Source: Idiomarina sp.
GTDB taxonomy: Bacteria; Pseudomonadota; Gammaproteobacteria; Enterobacterales; Alteromonadaceae
Assembly: GCA_020831965.1 (NCBI GenBank)
Contig: JAFIFP010000007.1
Coordinates: 62,001 to 126,000 of the forward strand
Direction of reading: 5' to 3'
DNA length: 64,000 nt
Position numbers and translations under genes: made by a program. Of the stretch, positions 35,085-43,990 are shown piece after piece (position 1 is the first letter of the stretch; every line of letters starts with the position of its first letter). The notes beneath the pieces are model-generated. The model was given only the letters and a program-made list of their open reading frames with translations, was not told the origin of the DNA and made no database searches.

Positions 35085-36257
35085 TTATTTGGACTCATTG
35101 AAGAGTTCGCGTCCAATCAACATGCGGCGAATTTCTGAGGTTCCTGCGCCGATTTCATAAAGTTTTGCGTCTCGCAACAGACGTCCTGTCGGATACTCAT
35201 TAATGTAACCGTTGCCACCCAGCAGCTGAATCGCGTCAAGCGCCATTTTGGTGGCTAATTCTGCTGCATAGAGAATAGCACCTGCGGCATCTTTGCGAGT
35301 AGCTTCGCCACGGTCGCAGGACTTCGCCACGGCGTAAACATAAGCGCGAGCGGCATTCATCTGGGTATACATATCGGCAATTTTGCCCTGAACTAACTGG
35401 AATTCGCCAATCGATTGGCCGAACTGCTCACGCTCGTGAATATAAGGGACAACTACGTCCATACATGCCTGCATGATACCGAGTGGACCGGCAGCAAGCA
35501 CGGCGCGCTCGTAGTCTAGACCGCTCATTAATACGCGAACCCCTTGATTCAGTTCGCCAAGAATGTTGGCGGCTGGCACACGAGCGTCTTCAAATACCAA
35601 CTCACAGGTATTCGAGCCGCGCATACCGAGTTTATCGAGCTTCTGAGCAGTGCTGAAGCCTGGGGTATTGTCCCGTTCAATGATAAAGGCGGTAATTCCT
35701 TTCGAGTGGGCGCTCGGTTCGGTCTTCGCATATACCACAAGAATGTGCGCGTCTGGGCCATTGGTAATCCACATTTTATTGCCGTTGAGGATGTAGTGGT
35801 CGCCATCCTTTTTGGCGTGCAGCTTCATGCTGACGACATCCGATCCGGCGTTCGGCTCGCTCATTGCGAGCGCGCCAACATACTCTCCCGAGCAGAGCTT
35901 TGGCAGATACTTCTCTTTTTGTTCTTGCGTACCATTAATCTTGATTTGGTTTACACACAAATTAGAGTGGGCGCCGTAGCTCAAGCCTACAGAGGCCGAT
36001 GCGCGGCTAATCTCTTCCATGGCAATCACATGCTCAAGGTAGCCCATGCCTGAGCCGCCGAATTCTTCAGGGACGGTAATGCCGAGCAAACCCATGTCAC
36101 CAAATTTACGCCACATATCTTCGGGGAATTCATTCGCTTCGTCGATTGCGGCGGCGCGTGGAGCAAGCTCGTCACGGGCGAAACTATTGACGGCTTCACG
36201 CAACATATCGGCGGTTTCACCTAAATCGAAATTGAGTGACTTAAACTGGCTGATCAT
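35085..36257 (-). CDS. liuA: Isovaleryl-CoA dehydrogenase
   Basis: FAD-dependent acyl-CoA dehydrogenase that oxidises isovaleryl-CoA to 3-methylcrotonyl-CoA and passes electrons to ETF. In 390 residues the family signatures are [18 protein letters not shown] (about 130-147) and [35 protein letters not shown] near the C-terminus (shown in part). The glutamate in [13 protein letters not shown] occupies the place of the isovaleryl-CoA dehydrogenase catalytic base. First catabolic gene after liuR (14-base gap). Confidence 0.95.
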   Translation of the reverse strand: MISQFKSLNFDLGETADMLREAVNSFARDELAPRAAAIDEANEFPEDMWRKFGDMGLLGITVPEEFGGSGMGYLEHVIAMEEISRASASVGLSYGAHSNLCVNQIKINGTQEQKEKYLPKLCSGEYVGALAMSEPNAGSDVVSMKLHAKKDGDHYILNGNKMWITNGPDAHILVVYAKTEPSAHSKGITAFIIERDNTPGFSTAQKLDKLGMRGSNTCELVFEDARVPAANILGELNQGVRVLMSGLDYERAVLAAGPLGIMQACMDVVVPYIHEREQFGQSIGEFQLVQGKIADMYTQMNAARAYVYAVAKSCDRGEATRKDAAGAILYAAELATKMALDAIQLLGGNGYINEYPTGRLLRDAKLYEIGAGTSEIRRMLIGRELFNESK

Positions 36258-36271
36258 AACTACTCCTCAGA

Positions 36272-36784
36272 TTAACTGGCGTCGGGCAAGGCGTCTGGAT
36301 TTACCTTACCTGTTGATTGTTCTGTTTTTGTGGCAAGTTCGCTGCGACATCCGGCTTCTACAGCCGTGAGTTCATGTAATACGACTTTGATGTCTTCGAG
36401 TTGCTGCCGTAGCGCTAATTTTTTGTCTTCGATGAGCTGAAGCATGGTTTGCAGCTGATTCACACTGCTGCCGTCGCGGTCATACATATCGAAAAGAGTG
36501 CGAGTTTCCGCGAGCGTAAAGCCGAGCCGTTTGCCGCGCAGAATTAACTTGAGTCGTACGCGGTCGCGTTGACTATAGATCCGCGTTTGGCCGCGGCGTT
36601 CAGGTGATAGCAATCCTTGATCTTCGTAGAAACGAATACTACGCGTCGTAATGTCGAATTCGCGAGCAAGATCACCGATACTAAAGTTATCTTGAGTACG
36701 CCGAACACGTTCAGGGCTTGTGCTGAATTCTTCAGACACAAGCTCATCGTGGGAGAACAGGTCAGTTCTTTGATTTTCAGACAT
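36272..36784 (-). CDS. liuR: MerR family regulator LiuR
   Basis: MerR-family DNA-binding regulator of branched-chain amino acid breakdown. The helix-turn-helix is visible as FSIGDLAREFDITTRSIRFYEDQGLLSPERRGQTRIYS (about residues 32-70, shown for position), followed by RDRVRLKLILRGKRLGFTL and a coiled-coil dimer helix (LQTMLQLIEDKKLALRQQLEDIK). The ATG at 36784 has GGAG 9 bases upstream; a GTG five codons earlier is less likely. It heads its own target operon and lies 59 bases from a putative LiuR site, which suggests autoregulation. Confidence 0.92.
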   Translation of the reverse strand: MSENQRTDLFSHDELVSEEFSTSPERVRRTQDNFSIGDLAREFDITTRSIRFYEDQGLLSPERRGQTRIYSQRDRVRLKLILRGKRLGFTLAETRTLFDMYDRDGSSVNQLQTMLQLIEDKKLALRQQLEDIKVVLHELTAVEAGCRSELATKTEQSTGKVNPDALPDAS

Positions 36785-36842
36785 TGGGTGTGTCTCCACG
36801 TCACTTGCTATCGGCCAATCGTGGGGTTAAGCTTAGATGAAG

Positions 36843-36858
36843 TTTACGTAAACGTAAA
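36843..36858. promoter_or_regulatory. Putative LiuR operator between liuR and the thiolase gene
   Basis: Inverted repeat TTTACGT-AA-ACGTAAA (7-2-7, perfect). It overlaps the palindrome GTTTACGTAAAC (36842-36853). It sits in the divergent intergenic region, where MerR-type regulators normally bind the -35/-10 spacer. LiuR motifs described for Proteobacteria share an ACGTAAACGT-like core, as I recall. A -10-like TAAGCT follows on the minus strand at about 36829-36834. Confidence 0.65.
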
Positions 36859-36992
36859 GTTTGAGTCCGCTTCTTATCCTATCCATCTGGATGCTCAACG
36901 CAAAGACTCTACACTGGTGTAAGAATGGGTGTGCGAAAGGCGAAGAGGGAAGTCGGTATAAAACTGCGAAATAGTTTTCAGGAGAAGTCGTT

Positions 36993-38174
36993 ATGAGTAC
37001 AGATCACGTTGTTATTGTGTCCGCTGCGCGCACCCCAATGGGTGGTTTTCAGGGCGAGCTGAGTGCGGTGAGTGCTACCGAGCTTGGTGCTCACGCGATT
37101 AAAGCTGCGCTGAGTCGCGCGGGCATTTCTGGCGATCAGGTGGATGAAGTTTTAATGGGGTGTGTACTCCCTGCTGGATTGAAGCAGGCGCCTGCTCGGC
37201 AAGCAAGCCTTGGCGCTGGTCTGCCATACAGCGCTGGAGCAAGTACCGTCAACAAGGTCTGCGGTTCTGGTTTGAAGACAGTGATGTTGGCCGATGACCT
37301 TATTCGCGCGGGGAGTGCCAAAATTGTGGTCGCCGGCGGCATGGAAAGCATGTCAAATGCCCCCTACCTGCTTGAACAAGCGCGCAGTGGTTACCGTATG
37401 GGTCATGGTCAAGTAATCGACCATATGATGTGGGACGGCTTACAAGATGCCTACGAAGGTAAAGCCATGGGGTGCTACGCACAAGAAACTGCAGACAGCT
37501 ATGGCTTTGGTCGTGAGGATATGGATGCGTTTGCTATTCGTTCACTCAAACGCGCACAACAGGCGATTGAATCAGGGGCATTTGCCACTGAAATTGAACC
37601 GCTCACATACTCCACCCGCAAAGGTGAAGTTACCGTCACTATTGATGAGCAGCCGGGCAAGGCGCGGATTGATAAAATTCCAACATTGCGTCCAGCGTTT
37701 GCGAAAGATGGCACGGTGACAGCAGCCAACTCGAGCTCTATTTCTGATGGTGCCGCGGCTGTCGTCGTGATGCGTAAGAGCGAAGCAATAGCACAAGGGC
37801 TGCAGCCAATCGCGCGCATTGTTAGCCATGCCACGCATTCTCAGCGTCCTTCAGAGTTCACTGTGGCGCCCGTTGGCGCGATGAACAAAGCACTTGAAAA
37901 GGCGGGTTGGGACAAGACAGATGTGGATCTTTGGGAAATCAACGAAGCATTCGCTATGGTCACGATGATCGCCCTGAAAGATATGGCACTTGATCCAGAG
38001 AAAGTGAATGTGAATGGAGGGGCCTGTGCGCTCGGTCATCCTATTGGTGCATCAGGAGCCCGGTTGCTGGTGACTTTATTGCATGCGCTTCAGCAACGGG
38101 GCTTGAAGAAGGGCGTGACATCGCTGTGTATCGGTGGTGGTGAAGCGGTCGCGATGGCGGTTGAAATCCTGTAA
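36993..38174 (+). CDS. Acetyl-CoA C-acetyltransferase (thiolase)
   Basis: Thiolase II that cleaves acetoacetyl-CoA to two acetyl-CoA (or condenses them). The 393 residues carry the acyl-accepting Cys90 in VNKVCGSGLKTVMLA, NEAFAMV, the histidine motif GGACALGHPIGASGARLLVTLL and the second cysteine in SLCIGGGEAVAM. AGGAGA lies upstream of ATG 36993. It is divergent from the liu operon across a putative LiuR site and would complete leucine breakdown after AacS. A general role in fatty acid or polyhydroxybutyrate metabolism is possible too, but no phb genes are present here. Confidence 0.95.
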   Translation: MSTDHVVIVSAARTPMGGFQGELSAVSATELGAHAIKAALSRAGISGDQVDEVLMGCVLPAGLKQAPARQASLGAGLPYSAGASTVNKVCGSGLKTVMLADDLIRAGSAKIVVAGGMESMSNAPYLLEQARSGYRMGHGQVIDHMMWDGLQDAYEGKAMGCYAQETADSYGFGREDMDAFAIRSLKRAQQAIESGAFATEIEPLTYSTRKGEVTVTIDEQPGKARIDKIPTLRPAFAKDGTVTAANSSSISDGAAAVVVMRKSEAIAQGLQPIARIVSHATHSQRPSEFTVAPVGAMNKALEKAGWDKTDVDLWEINEAFAMVTMIALKDMALDPEKVNVNGGACALGHPIGASGARLLVTLLHALQQRGLKKGVTSLCIGGGEAVAMAVEIL

Positions 38175-38191
38175 TTCAGAAAGCACAAAGT

Positions 38192-38235
38192 AAAAAGCCC
38201 TGCAGAGTGGTTGGGAGACCCTGCGGGGCTTTTTT
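38192..38235 (+). terminator. Terminator after the thiolase gene
   Basis: AAAAAGCCCTGCAG pairs with CCCTGCGGGGCTTTTTT across a 13-base loop, with one or two G-U or mismatched positions, followed by six T. Confidence 0.8.
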
Positions 38236-38249
38236 GTGCTTGGTGTACT

Positions 38250-38310
38250 GTTTTTACTGGATAACGTTTTAATGAATAACGTTTTAACTAGTAAAGTTCT
38301 CGCTGGTAAA
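38250..38310. repeat. Degenerate 15-bp tandem repeat, four copies
   Basis: Units: GTTTTTACTGGATAAC (38250-38265), GTTTTAATGAATAAC (38266-38280), GTTTTAACTAGTAAA (38281-38295) and GTTCTCGCTGGTAAA (38296-38310). ATAACGTTTTAA is repeated exactly (38261-38272, 38276-38287). The repeat lies between the thiolase terminator and the end of the 36-aa gene. Confidence 0.7.
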
Positions 38311-38332
38311 GCCTCGGTGTAAAAGGCTTTAC
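38306..38332. terminator. Hairpin at the end of the 36-aa membrane protein gene
   Basis: Perfect 9-bp stem GTAAAGCCT / AGGCTTTAC (38306-38314, 38324-38332) with a 9-base loop; it overlaps the stop codon. No T run follows on the minus strand, so termination is uncertain. Confidence 0.4.
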
Positions 38333-38439
38333 AGGACCTGGAAGTATAAATAGAGCGCCGAAACTCCAATTAGTACTAGGGTCACAATACTAGGTACGAT
38401 GACATTGTCTAAAAGGTTCTTACGAATTTCTTCAATCAT
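38329..38439 (-). CDS. 36-aa single-span membrane protein, unrecognised (AcrZ-like features)
   Basis: A 36-codon gene: MIEEIRKNLLDNVIVPSIV followed by TLVLIGVSALYLYFQVL. An N-terminal charged stretch (E3, E4, R6, K7, D11) is followed by one hydrophobic helix (about 13-33) containing Pro16. Support for being real: AGGAG at 38446-38450 with 6-base spacing to the ATG, a promoter-like TTGACC-N19-TATAAT upstream and a structured leader. I do not recognise a family. The layout resembles E. coli AcrZ, a 49-residue AcrB partner whose helix also has Pro16 preceded by Val, and an RND efflux operon lies 2.5 kb away. The similarity is low and may be chance. Confidence 0.7.
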   Translation of the reverse strand: MIEEIRKNLLDNVIVPSIVTLVLIGVSALYLYFQVL

Positions 38440-38484
38440 GACTGACTCCTTAGCTAATACAATAATTAACTTGAAGCAGGACAG

Positions 38485-38514
38485 TGACCTAGGCGCTTCA
38501 TTCCTTAGGTGTCA
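38485..38514 (-). other. Inverted repeat in the leader of the 36-aa gene
   Basis: TGACCTAGG (38485-38493) and CCTTAGGTGTCA (38503-38514) form an imperfect inverted repeat. It begins right at the expected transcription start of the small gene, so the 5' untranslated region would be capped by a hairpin. Confidence 0.5.
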
Positions 38515-38516
38515 GT

Positions 38517-38547
38517 ATTATAAAGTTTTTTTATTTTACTTGGTCAA
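38517..38547 (-). promoter_or_regulatory. Sigma70-type promoter for the 36-aa gene
   Basis: On the minus strand: -35 TTGACC (38547-38542), 19-base spacer, -10 TATAAT (38522-38517). The expected start near 38510 gives a leader of about 70 bases before ATG 38439. The spacer is two bases longer than ideal. Confidence 0.6.
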
Positions 38548-38596
38548 AAATTCGCATGAATTCTAGTAATGGATGTTAATAAAAATGCTAAGTCAT

Positions 38597-39859
38597 TTAA
38601 CGTGACCGCTGTTGACCTTGTGAGCGTCCGCTGCCACTCCGACTTTGGCTCTGTCCACCGGGACGCGGCTTGCGTGCTGGCTTTCGGCCCTGAGGCGACG
38701 GTGGCGGTGTTTTGCCTGTCAGTTCAACCTCTGGGAAACCGTCAAGTCGTGAACGCTCGAACTTTTGCTGGGTCGTGCGTTCAATTGCTTTTAATAATTT
38801 TGTTTCTTCATCAGTGACAAGGGAAATTGCATGGCCACTTGCACCCGCACGGCCGGTACGACCGATACGATGCACGTAATCTTCGGCGACTTGCGGTAAG
38901 TCATAGTTGATAACGTATGGCAGTTTCTCAATATCTAATCCACGTGCTGCGATGTCAGTGGCGACTAATACCTGTACCTTGCCAGATTTGAACTCGGCGA
39001 GGGCCTTAGTACGCGCTCCTTGGCTTTTATTGCCATGTATCGCTGCGGCCAGGAATCCTTCAGCATGCAGCTGTTTCACCAAGCGATTTGCGCCATGTTT
39101 AGTGCGCGAAAAGACTAACACTTGGGGCAAATTCAGCGCACGTAAAATACTGACGAGCATTGCTGGCTTGTGCGACTTCTCTGCCGGATAAATAGTTTGT
39201 TCAACGCGATCAGCTGTCGCATTTGGTGGTGCGACGGAAATCTCTACCGGATCATTCACAAGCTGCTTTGCAAGTGCTCGAATTTCGTCAGAAAAGGTCG
39301 CTGAAAACATCAAATTTTGACGTTTCGGCGGCAGAGCTTTAATGATCTTCTTAATATCGTGAATAAAGCCCATGTCGAGCATGCGATCAGCTTCATCGAG
39401 TACCAAGACTTCCAACTTAGGGAAACGCACTGCATTTTGCTGATAAAGATCGAGCAGTCGGCCGGGCGTCGCCACGAGAATATCGACACCCTTGCGCAAC
39501 GCCATCATTTGCGGATTGATCTTCACTCCACCAAAAACCACCAAATGACGAAGATTAAGGCCTTTACTGTAATTCTCAACACTTTCGGCCACTTGCGCTG
39601 CAAGTTCACGGGTTGGTGTCAGAATGAGTACTCGGGCGGTATTCGGTTTGGCTTGCTCACCATCACGGATGCGTTCGAGGATAGGGAGAGTAAATCCAGC
39701 CGTTTTACCGGTGCCGGTTTGAGCTGCCGCCATGACATCATGGCCTTGCAGAATTGCTGGAATCGCTTGCGCCTGAATCGGCGTTGGCGTGGTGTATCCT
39801 TCAGCTTCGAGAGCAGCCAAAATGGTGGGAGAGAGCCCGAGTTCAGAAAATGTCATCAT
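38597..39859 (-). CDS. rhlE: DEAD-box RNA helicase RhlE
   Basis: ATP-dependent RNA helicase of the RhlE group. Motifs in order over 420 residues: Q motif [14 protein letters not shown], motif [32 protein letters not shown] (DEAD), [12 protein letters not shown], and [10 protein letters not shown] near residue 335. The C-terminal 50 residues are a basic, Pro/Gly/Ser/Arg/Gln-rich tail ([20 protein letters not shown]) for RNA contact, which is usual in RhlE. The frame begins with two Met codons; ATG 39859 or 39856 may be used. Confidence 0.93.
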   Translation of the reverse strand: MMTFSELGLSPTILAALEAEGYTTPTPIQAQAIPAILQGHDVMAAAQTGTGKTAGFTLPILERIRDGEQAKPNTARVLILTPTRELAAQVAESVENYSKGLNLRHLVVFGGVKINPQMMALRKGVDILVATPGRLLDLYQQNAVRFPKLEVLVLDEADRMLDMGFIHDIKKIIKALPPKRQNLMFSATFSDEIRALAKQLVNDPVEISVAPPNATADRVEQTIYPAEKSHKPAMLVSILRALNLPQVLVFSRTKHGANRLVKQLHAEGFLAAAIHGNKSQGARTKALAEFKSGKVQVLVATDIAARGLDIEKLPYVINYDLPQVAEDYVHRIGRTGRAGASGHAISLVTDEETKLLKAIERTTQQKFERSRLDGFPEVELTGKTPPPSPQGRKPARKPRPGGQSQSRSGSGRSQGQQRSR

Positions 39860-39931
39860 GTCTCGTTTATATGTGCCTAACTACAAAAAGTGTGTCGCGA
39901 ATGATACCCGAGAACCGGCTGCGACGCAGGT

Positions 39932-40801
39932 TTATTTAAGCAGATCTCGGCGTTTACCGAAGTTAGGACTGCAGAGGTAGACTGCAAAAAAGATAACTGA
40001 GGCGCCGAGGATAAGAGAACCCCAGCGCACATCCTGTCCCCAAATCAAGAAGTTAACTAACAGGCCGGCAGGAATCAAAGCGTTATTCATCGTAGCCAAT
40101 TGACCAATATTTACAGCCTTACTGGCGAGACTCCAAGCTAAATAACCGACGCCCGAAGCGACTAAACCAAGCCAAATTAAGATACTCCAATGCGTCATAG
40201 TTGTGGGTAGGCGACTAAAGTCACCGAACAGTAGGGTGGCAAGTCCGCTGACAATGGTTGCGCCAACGAAGAATAAGCCGTAGTGCCTTACTTGTTCGTT
40301 TCGATCTTCGATTGGAAGGCGTTTATAAGCGACTTGGCCGAGTGCGAAGCAGAGATTAGCCGCTTGAACGAGAAGGAATCCGGTAAGAAAACCCGCTTCA
40401 AGTCCTTGATAACGAATGAGTGCCGCACCCAAAACAGCGAGGCCCGCCGCGATCCACCAACGCAGCGGCAGCGGTTTGCGATTCAGAATACGCTCGTCTA
40501 GTAAGGTCATATAAAGAGGAGTGAATATTGTAAACAATAGGACTTCTGCGACGGAGATAAACAGAAATGCGTGATACAAGAACAAATACATTAGACCGAT
40601 CTGAATACCGCCAATGGCCATTAAGCGTATGCGTAGAGGCTTGGGGGTATTTGCAATCCGCAGGAATGGCAGGAGCAGCGCCGTAGCTAACAACATGCGA
40701 ATAAGCACTGCGATGTAGGCGTCCACATCGGGAGCAAGAAACTCGCCAATCAGCGAGAAGCTAAAAGCCCACAACAGCGTTACAGCGATGAGTATTGGCA
40801 C
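39932..40801 (-). CDS. EamA/DMT superfamily transporter
   Basis: Inner-membrane permease with two EamA repeats and about ten helices in 289 residues. The N-terminus LIAVTLLWAFSFSLIGEFLA, the middle IGLMYLFLYHAFLFISVAEVLL and the second repeat WSILIWLGLVASGVGYLAWSL fit the drug/metabolite transporter superfamily. The substrate is not predictable. It is separated from rhlE by about 70 bases and from the RND operon by an inverted-repeat hairpin, so it probably forms its own unit. Confidence 0.85.
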   Translation of the reverse strand: MPILIAVTLLWAFSFSLIGEFLAPDVDAYIAVLIRMLLATALLLPFLRIANTPKPLRIRLMAIGGIQIGLMYLFLYHAFLFISVAEVLLFTIFTPLYMTLLDERILNRKPLPLRWWIAAGLAVLGAALIRYQGLEAGFLTGFLLVQAANLCFALGQVAYKRLPIEDRNEQVRHYGLFFVGATIVSGLATLLFGDFSRLPTTMTHWSILIWLGLVASGVGYLAWSLASKAVNIGQLATMNNALIPAGLLVNFLIWGQDVRWGSLILGASVIFFAVYLCSPNFGKRRDLLK

Positions 40802-40860
40802 AGCAAAGTCCTTATTTAGCGGATACGAGCGGATATAAATTGCGGTGCAGTATGCATAAG

Positions 40861-40888
40861 CCTGAGGCCGCTGACAAGCGACCTCAGG
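40861..40888 (-). terminator. Hairpin after the RND efflux operon
   Basis: CCTGAGG-C-CGCT / AGCG-A-CCTCAGG with a GACA loop and a single mismatch. It lies 12 bases after the end of the second RND gene. No strong T run follows, so it may be a factor-dependent or weak terminator. Confidence 0.5.
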
Positions 40889-40900
40889 GTAATAGAAGCG

Positions 40901-43900
40901 TTAAGGTGTAGCGCTGGTGGTTGTCTTACGCGGTGTTCCCGCATGCCAGACTTGTTGCCAGTGGCTGCGCCAATGGAGCAAGCGACTGTATGCGTGGGGA
41001 ACAAAGTACAAACTAGTAATGGTCGAGAACAGTAATCCAGAAATAATTGTAATCGCCATAGGGCCATAGGGAGGTCCGTCGCCACCGACCTGGGTCGACC
41101 CAAAGGCTAACGGCAAGAGGCCAAGTATGGTCGTTGCAACCGTCATTAAGATTGGACGGACACGACGGGAAGCCCCCTGAATAATAGCGTCTTCAAGTGA
41201 GAACCCTTCATCTCGCAACTGATTGATCTGATCAACCAAGACAATGCCATTGTTCACCACAATTCCCATGAGAATAAGCATGCCAATGAGCGCCATCAAC
41301 TCCATATTAGTGCCGGTAATCATTAAGCCCCAGAAGACACCCATGATGGCGAGTAGTAAGGAGCCAATGACCGCAGTAGGCAATAACCAGGACTCAAACA
41401 ATGCCGCCATCACCATGTACACCAACGCTACAGCCAGAAGCATGTTAACTAGCATGATTTGATTCTGTTGCTCTTGCTGACGGAATCCACCATCGAGAGT
41501 CCAATGGTAACCTGATGGTAGGGCGGTTTGTTCCATAACTTGATTAATTGCGGCACGAGCCTCTTGGATCGAGAGATCTTCAAGTTTAGCGGAGATGCGT
41601 AATGCCGTTTGACGATCAAAGCGTGAGATTTGACTAAGTCGTGGTCGTTGCTCAAAGCTTGCAACCTGGTTCAGCGTGATAAGTTGATTACCATCACGGG
41701 CCACAACTAGGCTCAGAAGTTGGTCTAGGTCCTTCTCGTACGTTTCAGGATAGGTTGCATGAATTCGCACATCCCCCTCAGGGTTGTGTCTAAATGAACG
41801 CAGGTTTGCACCTCGCAGCGCTGTGCTCACTTGACTCGCGACATCCTGTACCGATAAGCCGTAGCGTTGCGCCTGCTCGCGATCAACTCGCATTAACAGC
41901 TCATCAGTTGCATTGCCGGTGGAGGTTTGGACTTCTTCAAGACCCTCAATGCGACTCAGGACAGGGATCAGCTCATCGGCGATTTGCTGCAATCGCTCAG
42001 TACTGCGTCCGCGCAAGGTAATGTGCACACCTTGGTTGCCACCCCCGCCCCAGCCAAAGCGTGGTTGGCTTCTTGGCATCGGCGGCATACCCTCACGAAT
42101 GCGTTGCTGAATTTGCGTGACGCTCAAGGTGCGTTCAGGCTTTAACATCAGCACGGACATGGCATATCCGGGGGTGTAGTAGCTATAAACATCCTCAAGG
42201 TCAAAGTCGTGTTTGTTGTCATAAAGGTAAGTTTCAAGTCGGTCAACTTCGCGCTTTACCTCCTCTAACGAATACTGCCCCTGAATAAAGTAATTCATGT
42301 AGAGCCGGTCGTTGTATGCAATATCTGCTTGATCGCTTTGGACGTTCGCAAAGGGAAAAGCCGTTGCGCCAACCATTAGTAACGTAATCAAAGTGGTCCA
42401 GCCTGGATGTCTATGACTCCAACGTAAGCTCGACAGATAAAAGGTTTTTAAGCGACCTTGAGACTTTTGTACTTTTTTCGGGTCGACGTAGAGTTTACTG
42501 AGCAACAGTGGAATTAATGTCTGCGCGACTAAAAGTGAGGCTAGGAGTGAGATACAAATAGCGACAGCCACATGTTTCAAGAAGACGGTGATCTCCTCTA
42601 CTTCTCCGAAGATGTTGGGAAGAAATACGATAGCGGTGGTCAGTGTCCCCGCAATGATTGCCAGCGAAACTCGGGCGGCGCCACGCTCTACCACATCGGT
42701 CGAGAGCGGCTCATTTTGCAGTAATGCGTCTTCTTGTTCTTGGCGCACACTCTCACTGACAACGACCGCGTTATCGATCAACATACCGACGGCGAGCATT
42801 AATCCCATCATAGTCAGTACGTTTAGGCTAAAGCCTAGCAAGTACATGGCGCCCAAAGTAAGACAGATAGACGAGGGTACTGACAGCACAATAATGAGTG
42901 TGAGCCGCCAATTTTGAATGAAACCATAGAGCACGATAATAGACAGCACAGCACCAATCAGACCGGCAAATAAAAGGTCTCTAAGCGAGCTAGTCACGCT
43001 ATCCGCAAGGTTGTCCATCATCATGAGCTGAATATCCGCAAACTCAGGATTCTGATCTGCGTGCTGAATAATATCCACGGCGGCATTAGCGACGTCTACT
43101 AGATTCGCACTGGAGTCTTTGTAGATATTGATGCCGATAGCATAGCGTTGGTTAAAATGGCGGCCTTGGCGTAATTCAGGCAACTCATATTCTACCTGCG
43201 CTAGGTCACTCAAGGTTAAGAAGCGAGTAATGGGCAGATTCCGGATGTCTTCGAGGTCGCGGAACTCATCTGAGGGGCTGACCCGAACACGCTGAGATGC
43301 GGTTTCCATGTACCCAGCCGACAGGGTGAAATTCGCTCGCCGCAGCGTCTGCAGAACTTGTGGGGCTGACAGACCCGCAGCACTAATGGCCTCCGGATCC
43401 AAGCGAATGATAATTTCCCTTGGGTTCACGCCGTAAAGTTCTACTCGAGAGACGCCATGGGCACGCTCTAAAGGTTGTTTCAACTGTCGGTTGATCAGGT
43501 CCCAAGATAAAGACAAGTCGCGTTCGCTTGAAATGCGTAGTTGAAGAACGGGCATGTCATCGGTGTTAAAATGCAGCACAAATAAACGCTCAACATCCGC
43601 AGGCAAGGTGTGACGTACGCTGTCGACCTTCTCGCGAATCTCGATACTACGAGCACCAATATTCTCGTTCCAACGAAAATCCATGACAATAAGGCCACTG
43701 TTCTCTCGGGATGAACTGCGCATTTCCTGAATGCCGGATACCGTGGCTAGTGCTTCCTCGAGCGGCCGCACTATTAAGCGCTCAACCTCGGCTGGCGTTG
43801 CGTTCGGATAGGGCACTTCCACCACGATTTGCGGAATATCAATCCCCGGAAACTTTTCTAGCGGTAACAGCCGAGTCGCAGCTAAACCTAAGACCAGCAT

Positions 43901-43990
43901 GGCAATAAAGATCATCCATACGGTCACAGGGCGCCGCAAAGCAAAGCGTGCTAGTGGCGCGGAATGTTGGTGAACAGACTCTGTACTCAT
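40901..43990 (-). CDS. RND efflux permease, second of a tandem pair
   Basis: AcrB/HAE-type inner-membrane pump subunit of 1029 residues, the usual length. It starts ARFALRRPVTVWMIFIAMLVLG (helix 1) and has two large periplasmic loops. The helix 4 relay region reads GLMLAVGMLIDNAVVV, with one Asp where AcrB has two. The C-terminal repeat ends GPMAITIISGLLFSTITSLYFVPHAY. Its first 4 bases overlap the end of the preceding permease gene (ATGA). Together with the neighbour and the adaptor it may form a heteromeric MdtABC-like pump; the substrate is unknown. Confidence 0.93.
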   Translation of the reverse strand: MSTESVHQHSAPLARFALRRPVTVWMIFIAMLVLGLAATRLLPLEKFPGIDIPQIVVEVPYPNATPAEVERLIVRPLEEALATVSGIQEMRSSSRENSGLIVMDFRWNENIGARSIEIREKVDSVRHTLPADVERLFVLHFNTDDMPVLQLRISSERDLSLSWDLINRQLKQPLERAHGVSRVELYGVNPREIIIRLDPEAISAAGLSAPQVLQTLRRANFTLSAGYMETASQRVRVSPSDEFRDLEDIRNLPITRFLTLSDLAQVEYELPELRQGRHFNQRYAIGINIYKDSSANLVDVANAAVDIIQHADQNPEFADIQLMMMDNLADSVTSSLRDLLFAGLIGAVLSIIVLYGFIQNWRLTLIIVLSVPSSICLTLGAMYLLGFSLNVLTMMGLMLAVGMLIDNAVVVSESVRQEQEDALLQNEPLSTDVVERGAARVSLAIIAGTLTTAIVFLPNIFGEVEEITVFLKHVAVAICISLLASLLVAQTLIPLLLSKLYVDPKKVQKSQGRLKTFYLSSLRWSHRHPGWTTLITLLMVGATAFPFANVQSDQADIAYNDRLYMNYFIQGQYSLEEVKREVDRLETYLYDNKHDFDLEDVYSYYTPGYAMSVLMLKPERTLSVTQIQQRIREGMPPMPRSQPRFGWGGGGNQGVHITLRGRSTERLQQIADELIPVLSRIEGLEEVQTSTGNATDELLMRVDREQAQRYGLSVQDVASQVSTALRGANLRSFRHNPEGDVRIHATYPETYEKDLDQLLSLVVARDGNQLITLNQVASFEQRPRLSQISRFDRQTALRISAKLEDLSIQEARAAINQVMEQTALPSGYHWTLDGGFRQQEQQNQIMLVNMLLAVALVYMVMAALFESWLLPTAVIGSLLLAIMGVFWGLMITGTNMELMALIGMLILMGIVVNNGIVLVDQINQLRDEGFSLEDAIIQGASRRVRPILMTVATTILGLLPLAFGSTQVGGDGPPYGPMAITIISGLLFSTITSLYFVPHAYSRLLHWRSHWQQVWHAGTPRKTTTSATP

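Noticed and set aside
38076-38369. 97-codon minus-strand frame with pentapeptide-like KTL repeats
   Set aside because: It reads through the thiolase terminator and the 15-bp repeat and overlaps the thiolase gene; no RBS. The repeat itself is reported instead.
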